From Emydura subglobosa (Eukaryota > Chordata > Testudines > Chelidae), in contig ML679960.1 in assembly GCA_007922225.1 (NCBI GenBank), forward strand, positions 3,052,032 to 3,116,031: a stretch of 64,000 nucleotides of DNA, read 5' to 3'. Both the position numbers and the translations under genes were made by a program. Below are positions 1-10,454 of the stretch, one piece after another (positions within the stretch are counted from its first letter, which is position 1; the number at the start of each line of letters is the position of its first letter). The notes below the pieces were generated by a model. It ran no database searches. It was not told the DNA's origin and was given only the letters and a program-made list of their open reading frames with translations.

Positions 1-720
1 CTTACCTAAATAGATATGTTAAAAGGAACTATTAGGGGTTATGAAATAGCATCCAGGTTCTCTTAGCAAGCGAGAAAGTCAGCATCATAACATTAAGTAT
101 TATATACACCGAGTGCGAGTCTTCAAAGAGGTTTCCCTGATCTCTCATTCAGTCCAACAGACATTTTTTAGCACTGGCTGTAGGATGTAACCTGAACCAC
201 CTTGTGCAGCAGCTGGTAATAAAATACTTGCAAGCAGACAGACAGATATCCCTCACATTTGGAGATAACTGTATTCTTTCCAAGCCAGTTTGACTTATCT
301 GTGCTTTGAATATTTCATGAAGCTCTTGAAAGGCAGTCCAGCTAATTGACATGTTACTTTTTTTTAAATAACTTTATTCAAACTAAGAAAAATATGCTGT
401 GGGATAAGAAAAATGTTTAAAGGTGTCAGCTTGATCTGTTTTGGCACCTTTAATATTGCCATCCCGCTGGCAGCCATACTGGCCATTATTTCAAAGAGTT
501 TAATGCAATCAATATGACATTCCATTAAAAGCTACAGCTTGTCATCTTAACTTAATAAAAAGAGCAATATTTCAGAAAGAAATACCTTTCTGTCCACTGT
601 GCAATGCAAGTCACGTAGAAGACAATGGATAACAACCCATTTTCCATGTTCTGCATGTTTAAAGGCAGCAATTAATTATTAATTAGATAATTATTTATTT
701 GCAATGTGGTAGCACCAATA
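1..720. other. Non-coding stretch, no recognised repeat
   Basis: AT-rich sequence with no repeat I recognise and no credible exon. The only local structure is a homeodomain-type AT cluster near 671-700, entered separately. A 67-codon minus-strand open frame at 149-352 has no recognisable domain and is probably chance. Confidence 0.5.
671..706. promoter_or_regulatory. Clustered TAATTA homeodomain-like sites
   Basis: Two perfect TAATTA cores lie at 673-678 and 680-685, one base apart, followed by GATAATTAT and a short AT run. TAATTA is the core preferred by many homeodomain proteins. Such clusters occur in enhancers but also by chance in AT-rich DNA, so this is only a candidate; no conservation data were available. 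Confidence 0.15.
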
Positions 721-778
721 GGCTCTGATCCTGATAGGAGTCCTGTTCTGCTGGGTGCTATACAAGTATATAAAAAGA
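718..778 (+). repeat. MIR-like dispersed repeat, copy 1 (partial)
   Basis: Contains 'GGCTCTGATCCTGATAGGAG' and then 'GCTGGGTGCTATACAAGTA'. The same order of words (gctctgatc, then a gctgggtactgtacaa-type core) returns at about 35190-35290 and, diverged, at 29100-29183 and 35555-35660. It is therefore a dispersed short repeat family. I recall it as a common MIR/CORE-SINE-like sequence of turtles, crocodiles and birds, but the family name is uncertain. Confidence 0.55.
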
Positions 779-783
779 TCTGG

Positions 784-1480
784 GGTGGGATTCACCAAGG
801 AGACTTGGGCACCTAACTGCCACTTTATGCACCTAAATCCAGCATTTAGGTGATACTGGCATTCACAAAACCACCACTCAGGCTGCTCCCGAAGTCCCTA
901 CCACCTACATTTCCACCATTGAAGTCCCTAAGGCGCCAAATTTCAGCAGCTGGGCATGCACAGCTGCTTCAGTCCTGACTCAGTCCTGCAACGTGGTGCC
1001 TAAACCCTGATGGGATTTACAAACTAGGTATTCCACTAGCTATCTTGCCTTTTGGTCCTGCTCTTGTACGCATGATCTAAACATGTCTAAACCCATGCAA
1101 AACAGACAAAAAAAGGAGGAGAGTGTATAAAACGATAGCCCAGTGGTTAGGGCACTCACACAGGAGGAGGAAGACATGGGTTCAGATGCTCCCTCTGCCT
1201 GATGTGGAGAAGAGGTTAGAATTTGGGTCTGCCACCACTCACCAGTGTGTTCTAGCCACTGCTCTATGGGGTATTCTGGAGTAGGTCTTTCAACTTCTCC
1301 TGTTGGAGCAATTTCACGGTGTATAAATAATTAAATATCCATTGGGTCAGAAAGCATGAGAATCACCTATGGCCCAGCGGTAAGGGCATTTACATGGAAG
1401 AGAGGAGACCCGGCTTCCTGCCCCACTACTCCAATGACTACCCAATGACTGACATCAATGGGAGTTTTATTATTGATTTC
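784..1480 (+). repeat. tRNA-like dispersed repeat, copy A
   Basis: Starts with 'GGTGGGATTCACCAAGGAG' followed by repeated 'gcacctaa' words. It contains two tRNA-like units in the same orientation: 'CCCAGTGGTTAGGGCACTCA' near 1140, with a B-box-like 'GGGTTCAGATGC', and 'GGCCCAGCGGTAAGGGCATT' near 1373. The same layout occurs near 22565-23840 and 59958-60990. The units resemble the A-box half of tRNA-derived SINEs, but none folds as an intact tRNA. The right boundary is approximate. Confidence 0.6.
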
Positions 1481-2323
1481 ACTGGGCTCAGTATATGGCA
1501 ACACAGAGGGCTTTCTGTTAGTGAGGTAGGTGGGCAGACTATGGACCATGGAGGAGATGAGGCGATCATGTAAAGGAGAGACTAGGCAATATGTGGAGAT
1601 AAGATACATTGCAGAAAGTGTCAGGAGGGTAAAAGTAGGCACAATATGGCAGATAACAGTAAATTTCAACAAAATAGGTCTATTAACTATAGATAGAGAA
1701 ATAGAAAGTGCAGATTTGGAGAAAGTCTCTCAGACATCTGAGATACATGACAACAAGAACCCATTCCATTTGTATTCTGCTGACCTTCTGATAATGCAGA
1801 TTCTGAGGTCCATCTGCCCACCGCCCTTCTTGTGGCTGAGCTCCAAAAAAGGGATGTGGTTTGGGAAAGAGAAAATGAGCATTGATTGCAAAGCAACGAG
1901 TCACTCATATTCCCTCTGAGGAAGAGGCAGATCTGGGAGGCAGTTTAGTAAGCAAAAATGTCACTGGAATTGGATAGAAAGCATATTGTGAGTGCACTTA
2001 AGCCTCTTCAGATGTTTAACTAATAGAGAGCTTTCTGGCTACCTGAGATATTCTCTCTCTTAGTTAAACCAAGGATCCAAATACATTAGCAAATACAGTA
2101 AAGAAACAAGCATATATGAATAAGCAAAAACAATGCAGCACAAAATCTGCTTTGTTCATGGGAGTACTTTGTGGAATAATATTTTATAAGAAAAATTATG
2201 AAATCTCAGTAACAAGAGAACTCACTGCTGCTCTCTGGTATTAGATCTTTATTGAGAAGTAAGGGGAGAGTACCATTTTTGTGGTGTACTGATTACCAAA
2301 AAGTGTAATTCAGTGAGGCGAGT
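1481..2323. other. Non-coding stretch, no recognised repeat
   Basis: Includes open frames of 129 and 73 codons (1530-1919 plus; 1683-1904 and 1687-1908 minus) that overlap one another and encode no recognisable domain. I treat them as chance. Confidence 0.45.
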
Positions 2324-2331
2324 GCATAGTG

Positions 2332-2502
2332 CAGTGGTTCTCAATCCATGGGTCACTTGCGGCCCAGTCAGCACACAGCTGTGGCCCACGTGACATCCTC
2401 AGGGCCATACAGGTAGTCTATATATTGTGTGGATGCAGCCCACATAACACACAGAGACCTGCAATATGCAGCCTACAATGATAACTAGTTTGAAAACTAC
2501 TG
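2332..2502. mobile_element. hAT-type MITE, 171 bp, with 8-bp target duplication
   Basis: The ends form terminal inverted repeats: CAGTGGTTCTCAA at the left, and CAGTAGTTTTCAAACTAG when the right end is reverse-complemented. The flanks are an 8-bp duplication, GCATAGTG (2324-2331) and GCATAGTA (2503-2510), with 7 of 8 bases matching. The CAG-GGTTCTCAA terminus and the 8-bp duplication are hallmarks of the hAT superfamily. The element has no coding capacity and must have been mobilised in trans. Confidence 0.85.
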
Positions 2503-2510
2503 GCATAGTA

Positions 2511-4110
2511 TATGATACTTTATATTGTTTCTCTGTTTAGTAGACAGAACAGCAGTGAAGGAAACAAGTAATATTTTTTCAATGCCACATGATACAAAAT
2601 ACAGAAAACGTCAGGAAGTAGGACAGATGGTTGTGTAGGAGGAGTGTGATTTGCAAGAGTGGAAGATATACATAGTGTTCTCACACATGTGGCAAAAGGG
2701 GAAGGTTGCTGCTGTTGCAAAGTTGATGGAGCACATTTGGGGATGTTTGGATCAGCATTTTGCTCCAGGCCCTTCCGCTAGTTGGAAGTGCAAAGAAGTT
2801 CTTTGACAGGAAATACATGAGCCCATTGAGATTACATAAGGGGATGTGGCGTGGACCAGGTGGATCTGATCTATTTTGTTTTAACCCAGTTTAGGGTTGA
2901 TCAAGGTACCCAGGGCTATTTTGATATTTGGTTACCTGATTGTCTCTAGGGCAATCATCATTTGGGGAGAGAAGGGCTGAAAGTTTGGTGAATCCAATAA
3001 GGCTTTGGCACTAAAGAAACCCTTACAAAACTAACTTTGTGCTCCTTGCTATACTGTAAATGAAGACCCTGGAGACAGCTAATGTGGTATCTAAAACACT
3101 GCAGTCCAAAGACACTGTCTCACCAAAGAATAATTGTTTCTTTGGAATACAAACTGAACTCTAATAGGGTATCAACATGAATGTAAATATGCCAATAGGT
3201 GCTATCAGACTGGCAGCAATATGAGGCATTGCAACCAAATTCAATGAAAAAAAAATACCAGAAAAAAGTCACTTTGATGAACTATGTTTAACTGACCCAA
3301 AAAGTTTTTAAATGAATAAATTTTGTATGGAAATCTGAGTATCAATAGTCAGCTTGTTAATTCTTATTAGATTGAAAATGGATATTAGAACATTTGGCGT
3401 TAAACAGCCAAACTTGCTTTCAGCTGCAAACAACAATACAAAAACAAAACTATACTAAGAGGCAAAGACATTTAGTTACTGGTTTGAGAATATTTCACCC
3501 AGACAAATTTTAGCTTTGATTGTCTGATGGCAGATCTCTAAGAAACTCCATGCCAGAGACTCACTTGGCTGTCTTATTGATTACTGAAATCAGTACTTTA
3601 TTGCCAAGTATCACAGGAGTCTGCACAGCATGTTTGATTTTAACTATCTCAGTGACAATAGTAAGCGTAAACATTCATTCTCAAAATTAAAGTTTATTAA
3701 GAACTACTAAAGGAGAATGGATCAAGCAAGACTGAAGTAATTGGGGATTTTGCCAGCTGAGATCAAGCAAAAAAAAAAAAAAAATTATTGAAGTTTCCAC
3801 CTGCCATCATGAAGGTATGCAAAATGAGCTTGAGATAGCTACATAATTTATACTACGAAATGACGTACTTACTGACAGCCTCCGCTAACAAAGGCCCCAC
3901 TACTGCAAGCAAACACACATACACACACTTTAATCCCATTGAGTTCAACAAAACTATTTACACATATATAGCCTATCCATATATAAAGTATTTGCAAGAA
4001 TCAGGCCTTAAATATGAGGGGGCCCATGAAAGCAGTCTTGCCACTGATCAAAACTGGTGTTTCTTTCATTCACAGCCAAATTGAGTAAGTATTCACATCT
4101 GAATATCAGA
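2511..4110. other. Non-coding stretch, no recognised repeat
   Basis: AT-rich, with an A16 run at 3769-3784. No repeat family or exon recognised. Short open frames at 2520-2720 and 3860-4084 have no recognisable product. Confidence 0.4.
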
Positions 4111-4114
4111 GGCA

Positions 4115-4500
4115 TCATAGCAGAAGTTTCTGAATCCTTCATCACTAACTTCGAGCACTCAGCAGCTGACCTTCCAATGATCTGCCATACACCATCCATC
4201 CTTCTCCTCACTGGTCATGCCCTACTACCACTGTCCACCGTTCTTTCCAGAATAACTTTCTCAAGGTTATTTTCAACTCTATGGCTAATGAGATGAAAGA
4301 ACATAAGTTTGCAGCTGTTGATATCTGACATCAGGGTCTGCTTCTCTCCAATAATATTTCTAACATAGGCATGTGTCTTTTTCCCCCCATCCAGGACATG
4401 CGCAAGAGTTTTTGCCAGCATGCCATTTCAAAAGCTTCAATTTTCTTGTCAGCAGCATTGACTTCCCATGACTCACATCCATAAATCGCTATAGTAAAAA
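4115..4500 (-). pseudogene. RTE-like LINE remnant (reverse transcriptase C-terminal region)
   Basis: The minus-strand translation, in pieces and different frames, shows the C-terminal tail of a LINE reverse-transcriptase ORF. In order these are IAIYGCESWEVNAADKK and IEAFEMACWQKLLRMSW (about 4500-4380), ENNLEKVILE (about 4270-4240), then RRRMDGVWQIIGRSAAEC (about 4208-4155). 'YGCESW...AFEM.CW.R.LR.SW' followed by 'RENNLEKVILEG' and 'RRRWMD' is a pattern I associate with RTE-clade and related LINEs. Frameshifts and a T/A run at about 4497-4515 show that it is dead. The catalytic RT domain is not present. The clade could be wrong; LINE origin is secure. Confidence 0.7.
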
Positions 4501-4544
4501 AAATTTTTTTTAAAAGGGGGGGGAGGGGAGTTATCACAAGTCAC

Positions 4545-5045
4545 ACCTTCACACATTTCAAGATGCCCTTTTTCCCACACTTTCTTAAGTGAGGCTATCA
4601 CTGAGCATGCAATCCCTAGTCTTCTTCTGATTTCCCAGCCAAATAGCAGCTACAATTTTTGTCATGAATAATGGTATAAAATATCAAGGAAGACCATTCA
4701 CTCACAATATATTATATCTAGGTAGGAAATCGAACATATAAAAACTGTTGACACATTTGCTCCCGTATAAAAAAAAGTACATACAATATTTGGTGATTGT
4801 AAGCAATACTTTTTCTGGCACAATTTTTTTACAATAGTTTAGTGGGGATTTTTTGTTTGTTTGTTTCATAAAGGAGGGTTATGTCTTCCATTAATTGTAT
4901 TTAGTTGTTGTTTTAACCCTAAATAGTGAACAGTATTGAACTGTTGACATAGAGATCAGGTTGTCTGTTGAGGTGGGCATGATTACAATATTAACATTAA
5001 ATTTAGCAATGAAGATCTAAATTAGTAACTCACTGCTCAGGGAAG
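4545..5045. other. Non-coding stretch, no recognised repeat
   Basis: AT-rich, with short TTTG repeats near 4850-4865. Nothing else recognised. Confidence 0.4.
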
Positions 5046-5395
5046 AAGTTCAGTCCAATGATAAAAGCTCACATCTGGGTCACAGGTTCAATTCCTGCTT
5101 CTGGCAATGACCCAACATGTGGCCTGCAAAAAATCACTTAAGGAAGGGATTTTCAGAAGTTGCCTAAGTGACTTAGGAGCACACATTCTATTTTAAAATC
5201 GCTGGGACTTGTTCTTTTCAAGTCTCTCAGGTGCATTGGAAATTCCATTTTCAATGTTTCAACCTGACCATCTGTAAAATAGGAATAATTATCCTTATCT
5301 AACTAATTGGGAGGCAGATATTTGATTAAGGTTTGTACTGCACATGGAGAGCCTAAGATGATATGCACTCTATATTGTAAAAGGGAGATTATGAG
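5046..5395 (+). repeat. MIR-like tRNA-derived SINE, split by a MITE
   Basis: The left part (about 5046-5141) has a tRNA-type B box, GGTTCAATTCC, at 5085-5095 and ends in 'AAAAATCACTTAA'. The right part (about 5257-5395) resumes with 'ACCATCTGTAAAATAGGAAT', the well-known MIR core wording, and ends in a 'GCACTCTATATTGTAAAAG' tail. The two halves join in the correct MIR order if the 115 bases between them are removed. The element is ancient and diverged. Confidence 0.65.
5142..5256. mobile_element. MITE inserted in the MIR-like SINE
   Basis: Contains 'GGGATTTTCAGAAGTTGCCT' and 'AAGTGACTTAGGAGCACA', then ends in 'CCATTTTCAATG'. These are words of a short inverted-repeat family seen again at about 6565-6790, 22110-22320, 27470-27590 and 29665-29770. 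It interrupts the MIR-like SINE between its 'cactt' and 'catctgtaaaa' words. The exact ends and target duplication are not clear. Confidence 0.5.
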
Positions 5396-6560
5396 AAGCC
5401 AGAAAATGTGTTTTCCATCATTCAATTTTTGGGCCTTTCCCCTTGCATATTAAGAAAGACTCGAGCACTACAAACATTAAAGTGACTACTTTTCCATTCA
5501 CTAGGTAGAATACATCCTAAGATTCAAAGCTGTATCTCCAGAGCTTCTTCATCTTGTACGTCACAAGGCACAACAAGAATTACAATGGTAATGTAAACAA
5601 CAGTGTTACAAGTTATGTCTTGAAAAGTTCTTGCAATGAATAATGTGATTAAATATATAAAATCTTAATAATCTATCAAATATTAAGATTTCTTTTAGAT
5701 GGGCACAGTATGTGCAACATTCCAATATGTATGTTTAATATTCCAATTTATCTGTTATTTGAAAAACTTGCATTCAAGCAGTTTTAAGCTTGAGGTTTTA
5801 AATTAACAAAATTATGAGTCTACATTCTGATCTCAGTTATGCTTAGTACAACGGAGATGAGAATCATCCGGCCTATGAAATGTACAGCTGTGTTCTCCAC
5901 AGGAGCCTTGGCATGGCTAGATTTGCATCTATTATATTTTATTGCTGAACAGTATATCCCATGTCCAGGGTTGCGAGAGCATGCAGTGAAAGACCCCATT
6001 AGAATGAAAAGCTGAAAATGAAAAGGCAATCTTTGGGACCTTTTTTTATAAGCAACTAAAATAGACGTTTAGTGAACACTCTTCGGTGTGTTTTGGTGGC
6101 ATCTACTAGCCATCAGTCTCTATTCCACAAGAGGGACACAATACTACTAGGTTCAAAATGGAATGTAAGACCCATTTTGCCATAGCTTTTCCAGAAAAAC
6201 AAACAATTATACTAATATTTATTATTTGTTTCCAGTTACCTCAAGAAGCTGGGTGCAGTACAAGCAATTTAAATGTATATATTGTTCAGCAACCACATTA
6301 ATAAGGGCAGCATAAATACTTACCAGAGAAACAGACACACACATTAAATATAATGGAAGTGCCGTCTCAGCACTATTTAGTATTGCAACTATGATGCTGT
6401 CATTATATTTCTCTCTTTTATTAACTGATCACTCCCAGTCACTGTGTAAGTAGTTAAGCAACATCTACAAATAGTTGTACCTTCTAAAATAATGATACTG
6501 AGAAAAATACTTGGATCTTTTCGTGGGAGGAGTGACAAGAAAGAATAGCTGGATTTAACA
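5396..6560. other. Non-coding stretch, no recognised repeat
   Basis: AT-rich. Open frames at 5820-6029 and 6389-6574 on the minus strand have no recognisable product. Confidence 0.4.
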
Positions 6561-6564
6561 ATAT

Positions 6565-6790
6565 TAAGGTCCACATTTTCAAATATGTTAACTAATTTGG
6601 GATGCCTCTGATTTTAGATTCACTAGCTGAGACCCCTAAGGACTGATTTTTATTTTTTTTTAAATCAATGTCATTTGCTCCATTTGAAGTCAATGGGAGC
6701 TGCAGATGCTCAGCCATTAGAAAAGTAGGCCATAGATGTCTCAAGTTGGGCACCCATAATTAAGTCACCTTCAAAAACTTTGACTCAGAA
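6565..6790. mobile_element. MITE of the 'cattttcaa...ggcaccc' inverted-repeat family
   Basis: The left end 'CCACATTTTCAAATATGTTA' leading to 'gggatgcc' is mirrored at the right by 'GGGCACCCATAATTAAGTCA' leading to 'CTTCAAAAACT'. The centre carries 'GAAGTCAATGGGAGCTGCAG'. This is a diverged inverted-repeat element without coding capacity; boundaries are approximate. Confidence 0.55.
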
Positions 6791-7011
6791 CTTCAAGCTG
6801 TCAATGTGTGTTGTCAGTAGGTTTACAGTAGAAGAGTGAGATAGGCAAAACACTTCTATGTTGTAGGACTTTGTTTTTTAATTTACATTCTCAGACATTG
6901 GCATAAGAGCTGTTCTTGTCCCATGGAAGAGTAAACAATGGTTCTAGAATAGAAAGTTACAATCAAAGATTTCCTTATTGGTACTGTACAAAACAATCCA
7001 TTACTTGTGCA

Positions 7012-7092
7012 CTTAAGCCTCAATTCAGCAATGCACTAAAGCATGTGCTTCACTTTAAATGTGATTAAGTGCTTGGCTAAATCAGGGCCTTA
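7012..7092. mobile_element. Short MITE ('agcatgtgctt' family)
   Basis: The sequence 'CAATTCAGCAATGCACTAAA' with 'AGCATGTGCTT' in the middle and 'AAGTGCTTGGCTAAATCAGG' at the end is a near-palindrome. A second diverged copy lies at about 19500-19595. I recall this family as common in turtles and crocodilians. Confidence 0.5.
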
Positions 7093-7220
7093 GTCATGCA
7101 ATTGTGTAATAAGGATGGGCATCTAGATTCTTGCCTCCTTCAGTACTGTAGGTCAGTTTCATAAACTGCTAGTACTTTAGGCTACTGTTGCCTAGCTAAC
7201 CTTGTTTCAGCCTTCCCAGT

Positions 7221-7550
7221 GATTCATAGATTCCAAGATCCAAAGGGATCATTATGATAATCTAGTCTGATCTCCTGTGTAACACTGGCCGTAGAATTTC
7301 TCAAAATTAATTCCTAGAATATATTTTAGAAAAAAAACATCTGATTTAGATTAAAAAATTGGCAGTGATGGAGAATCTACCACAACCCTTGGTAAGTCGT
7401 TTCAATGGTTAATTACTCTCACTGTTAAAAATTTACATCTTATTTCCAGTCCGTTTATCTAGCTTCAACTTCCAGCCATTAGATCATGTTATACCCTGAG
7501 CCCATTGTCAAATAATTTGTTCCCCTTGTATGTGGGGTTTCTATTGTCCA
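7221..7550 (-). mobile_element. CR1 LINE 3' fragment
   Basis: The plus strand reads as the reverse complement of a CR1 3' end: 'GATTCATAGATTCCAAGATC', 'aatctagtctgatctcctgt', 'AGTGATGGAGAATCTACCAC', and then 'CTTGGTAAGTCGTTTCAATG'. This word order is that of CR1 3' regions, which include the C-terminal end of ORF2. It is 5'-truncated, as is usual for CR1, and is a dead fragment. Confidence 0.7.
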
Positions 7551-7950
7551 CTCAGTGAGCAAAAACACTCTCAAGTGCCCACATTCCTCCATCCACTGAG
7601 ATTTTTTGCCACAAAATCCAGCATGATTAGTTAAAAAAAAATTTTTTTTAAATCACAAGTGTGTTTGCAAGTTGGCTCCACCAATTTGGTCTGGAAATTA
7701 GGAGTAACAGAACACTAAGTTTTGGTTTGTAGAGAGTCTTGCACACAGACATTTGCAGGATCTATTTTCAGAGACTTATTCACAGTGTGCCACTTGGAGT
7801 TGCATTTCCTACTGAACAAATCCTCTAAGGCAATGCCAGGCACATAGACACTTCTACCTCTCTCTCTTCTCAGGCTATCAGACCCTCCTCTTGAATGTTG
7901 TATATGTTATCTCCTTGGGGACAGGACAGTGGCCTGTTCTTCAAACCTCC

Positions 7951-9003
7951 TGTCGCTGTACCTGGCATGGGTCACAGTTGAGAGGGCCAAGCTCAGTTCA
8001 GATTATCAAAAACCTGGGCAAAACACTCCCACACTGGTTTATATTCTATAATTAGATTTAACCAAGCCAGCAACAAATGTGCGCTCCTGGATCACTATAC
8101 TAGCTTAACATGGAACCACAGACAGTCCCCCTAGACTCTCTAGCCTATATGACCACTCAGGCAAACTTGATTTCTGTGATGAAAAGTAATTAAAACCAAA
8201 AATCACCACACCTTAGTTTCTTCCAATCCCAGGGGGCCAGTCACTTACCCACGTCAATGGATGCTCAGAACCTTACACCAAAGACAACGCTGTAGCCAAT
8301 CCTTTACTAAACTAACTAAAGATTTGTTAACTAAGAAAAAGGAATAAGAGTTATTAAAAGATTAAGGCAAAAAAAAATACATTACAGTTGGATCAAAGTA
8401 TATAGTCCAAAATGATAGCAGAGATGTTAAATCTGCTAGTTTTCTATAAGTCTCTCTGGTTGCCCAAATAGTTTTTGGGGACCTCAGTCCTTTAATTAAA
8501 ATTTCCCCAGTTAGAATTCACCAGTCCAGAGATGGGGTAGGAAAGAGGTGGCCAGGGGCCTCTTTTCCCCCTTCTTATAGCTTGAACCTTTCTGCTGGCA
8601 AAATCCTGGCTGTGTCATGGGGTCAGGTAGTTCCATGGCATACGTGCTTTGCCATCTCTTTCATATGAATTGCAAATTCTAGTGTGCACCTTTGCATATG
8701 TGCTGTTTGAGATGTCTTTGGGAATGATATGCAGGAGCTCTTGTTTACAGCTCCTTGGTTATTCCTGAAGAGCTAACCTGTGGGTGTTTCTCAGACTCAC
8801 AACGTTTGAGTTACAAACATATAGCAAACTTTCATAACTCCATATACAATATCGATGCACACATTATAACAAGATGATAATACTCAGCAGATTACAACTT
8901 TTCCAATGGTACCTCACAGGCATATTTTGTACAAGGTTTATCATAATCTTGTAAGAGCGGTGACCATATTAGATAGTTACCTTCCCCGTTAGACAGTATC
9001 ACA
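7951..9003 (-). mobile_element. ERV-type LTR (solo), related to the LTRs at 9060 and 11241
   Basis: Read on the minus strand it starts TGTGATACTGTC at 9003 and ends near 7951, where the plus strand begins TGTCGCTG, so it has TG...CA ends. A candidate 5-bp duplication, CCTCC, flanks it (7946-7950 and 9004-9008). The start shares words with the LTR at 9060, including 'ttacaaga.tatg' and 'ttgtacaaa.atgc'. A TATA-like box lies on the minus strand at 8572-8579 (TATAAGAA). No internal coding region accompanies it, so it is a solo LTR. The inner (7951) boundary is less certain than the 9003 end. Confidence 0.65.
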
Positions 9004-9059
9004 CCTCCTATGCCAGATGACCCCTTCTCTTGCCTTTAAGGGACTGACAGATGGGTATT

Positions 9060-10169
9060 TGTGACAGTCTGTACCCTATGTTCACCCCTTTTACAAGACT
9101 ATGGTAAATTTTGTACAAAGCATACTGTGTAAGGTATCATTTGAAAACTCTCAGTTTACTGATCATTATTGTCCTGGAAAAATGTGTGTGGCAACATTAT
9201 GTGTAAAGATATAAGGTTCCACTGTATGATATTAATAAGACATGTTCCAACATGTTCTGGAGCACAGTCACAAGCAGGTTCCCCAGAGACAAAAAGCTAG
9301 CCAACACCTCTGCTAAGTATCAATGAGATCAAAGGGACCATCACCTAATTAAATGGCCACTCTTCAGGAGGAGAGAGGGTGTGGGGGGGGGGAAATCTAC
9401 ATTTTGACAAAGAAGCAGCTGAAGGTTCCTGGCCCCACAGATTTTCTGTCTCTTCCACATCTGCTGGAGAAGATGATTCTTGCACAAGAGAAAGGGCTAT
9501 AAAAGGAGAGGACAGATGCTCAAATGGATTTCTCCCTTGATCTCCACCCATGGGATCATCAACACCTGAAGAACAAAGGAAGCTGCATTGGACTGTGGGG
9601 GAGATCCTGACTGCAAGAAGTTCAGCAAGTAAGACTGCTGGAACATGTGGTGAGAGAGACCTTTGCTTTCTTTTCACTTAACTTGTTAAGTTAGGTGTTA
9701 GTTGTGTTTTACCTTTTATTTCTTTGTAACCAATTCTGACTTATATGCCTCATTATTTGTAGTCACTTAAATCTTTGTGTAGTTAATAAATTTGTTTCGT
9801 TGTTTTATCTAAATCGGTGTGTTTGGATTGAAGTGCTTGGAAAACTCCATTTGGGATAACAAGATTTGTGCATATCATTTTCTTTTAATAAATGACGGAC
9901 TTTATATGAGCGTGTGTTGTCCAGGAGGGTGCTGGGCAATACAAGATGCACATTTCTGGGAGAAAGTCTAGGACTGAAAGTTTGCTGCTGTTGCCCTGCA
10001 GTGTGATTCATGAATGGCTGGCTATAGCACTCATACAGTACAGCTGGGAGAGATTTACATGCTGGATACCATGTGTGAACAGACCAGGAGTGGTAGCTTT
10101 CACAGCAAAGCAAGGTAAAAGTTACCCCAAGTTAGAGTATTGAGGGGGACACAGCTGGGTAACATCACA
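9060..10169 (+). mobile_element. ERV-type LTR (solo)
   Basis: Starts TGTGACAGTCTG and ends GGGTAACATCACA, giving TG...CA ends. A promoter-like TATAAAAG lies at 9498-9505. AATAAA signals follow at about 9785 and 9886. The region from 9700 ('TTGTAACCAATTCTGACTTA', 'AGTTAATAAATTTGTTTC') is wording I recognise from a high-copy turtle LTR. No gag, pol or env reading frame is attached. I see no convincing target duplication. Confidence 0.7.
9498..9505 (+). promoter_or_regulatory. TATA box of the LTR
   Basis: TATAAAAG within 'gggctataaaaggagagg', about 440 bases from the LTR start. This is the expected U3 position for an LTR promoter. Activity is unknown. Confidence 0.5.
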
Positions 10170-10454
10170 TCTGTGTCTTTGTGTGTGTGTATAGTGTTGC
10201 CTTGAAAACTGCTTTTAACTACAACCCTTCAAATTGTGTGTGCAATGTAAGATTTCTCAGAAATATTCTAGACGAATCTTCAATTCTGCATCACTTTTGA
10301 TTTGTACTTTATACCAAGGAGACCACATTGTAAGTGGACTCTTGGGTTATATCCATTTCTCTGCAAAGAATTTTAACAAAGGCTAATCTAATCAGTACCT
10401 TTTACGACACTGTACAAGCGCTTATATACAAATGCTAGAAGTCAAAGTACTAAG

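Noticed and set aside
1127..1220. Possible tRNA gene ('CCCAGTGGTTAGGGCACTCA' with a B-box-like word)
   Set aside because: Only the A-box half and a diverged B box are present, no cloverleaf can be formed, and the same unit recurs in copies B and C as part of a repeat.
3769..3784. A16 run as the tail of a processed pseudogene or LINE
   Set aside because: No recognisable retroposed sequence lies upstream and no target duplication is seen.
7912..7975. Reverse MIR-like repeat ('TATCTCCTTGGGGACAGGAC')
   Set aside because: The left part does resemble the family, but the right half overlaps the proposed LTR boundary at 7951, where TG...CA ends and a CCTCC duplication fit better. Left unresolved rather than listed.
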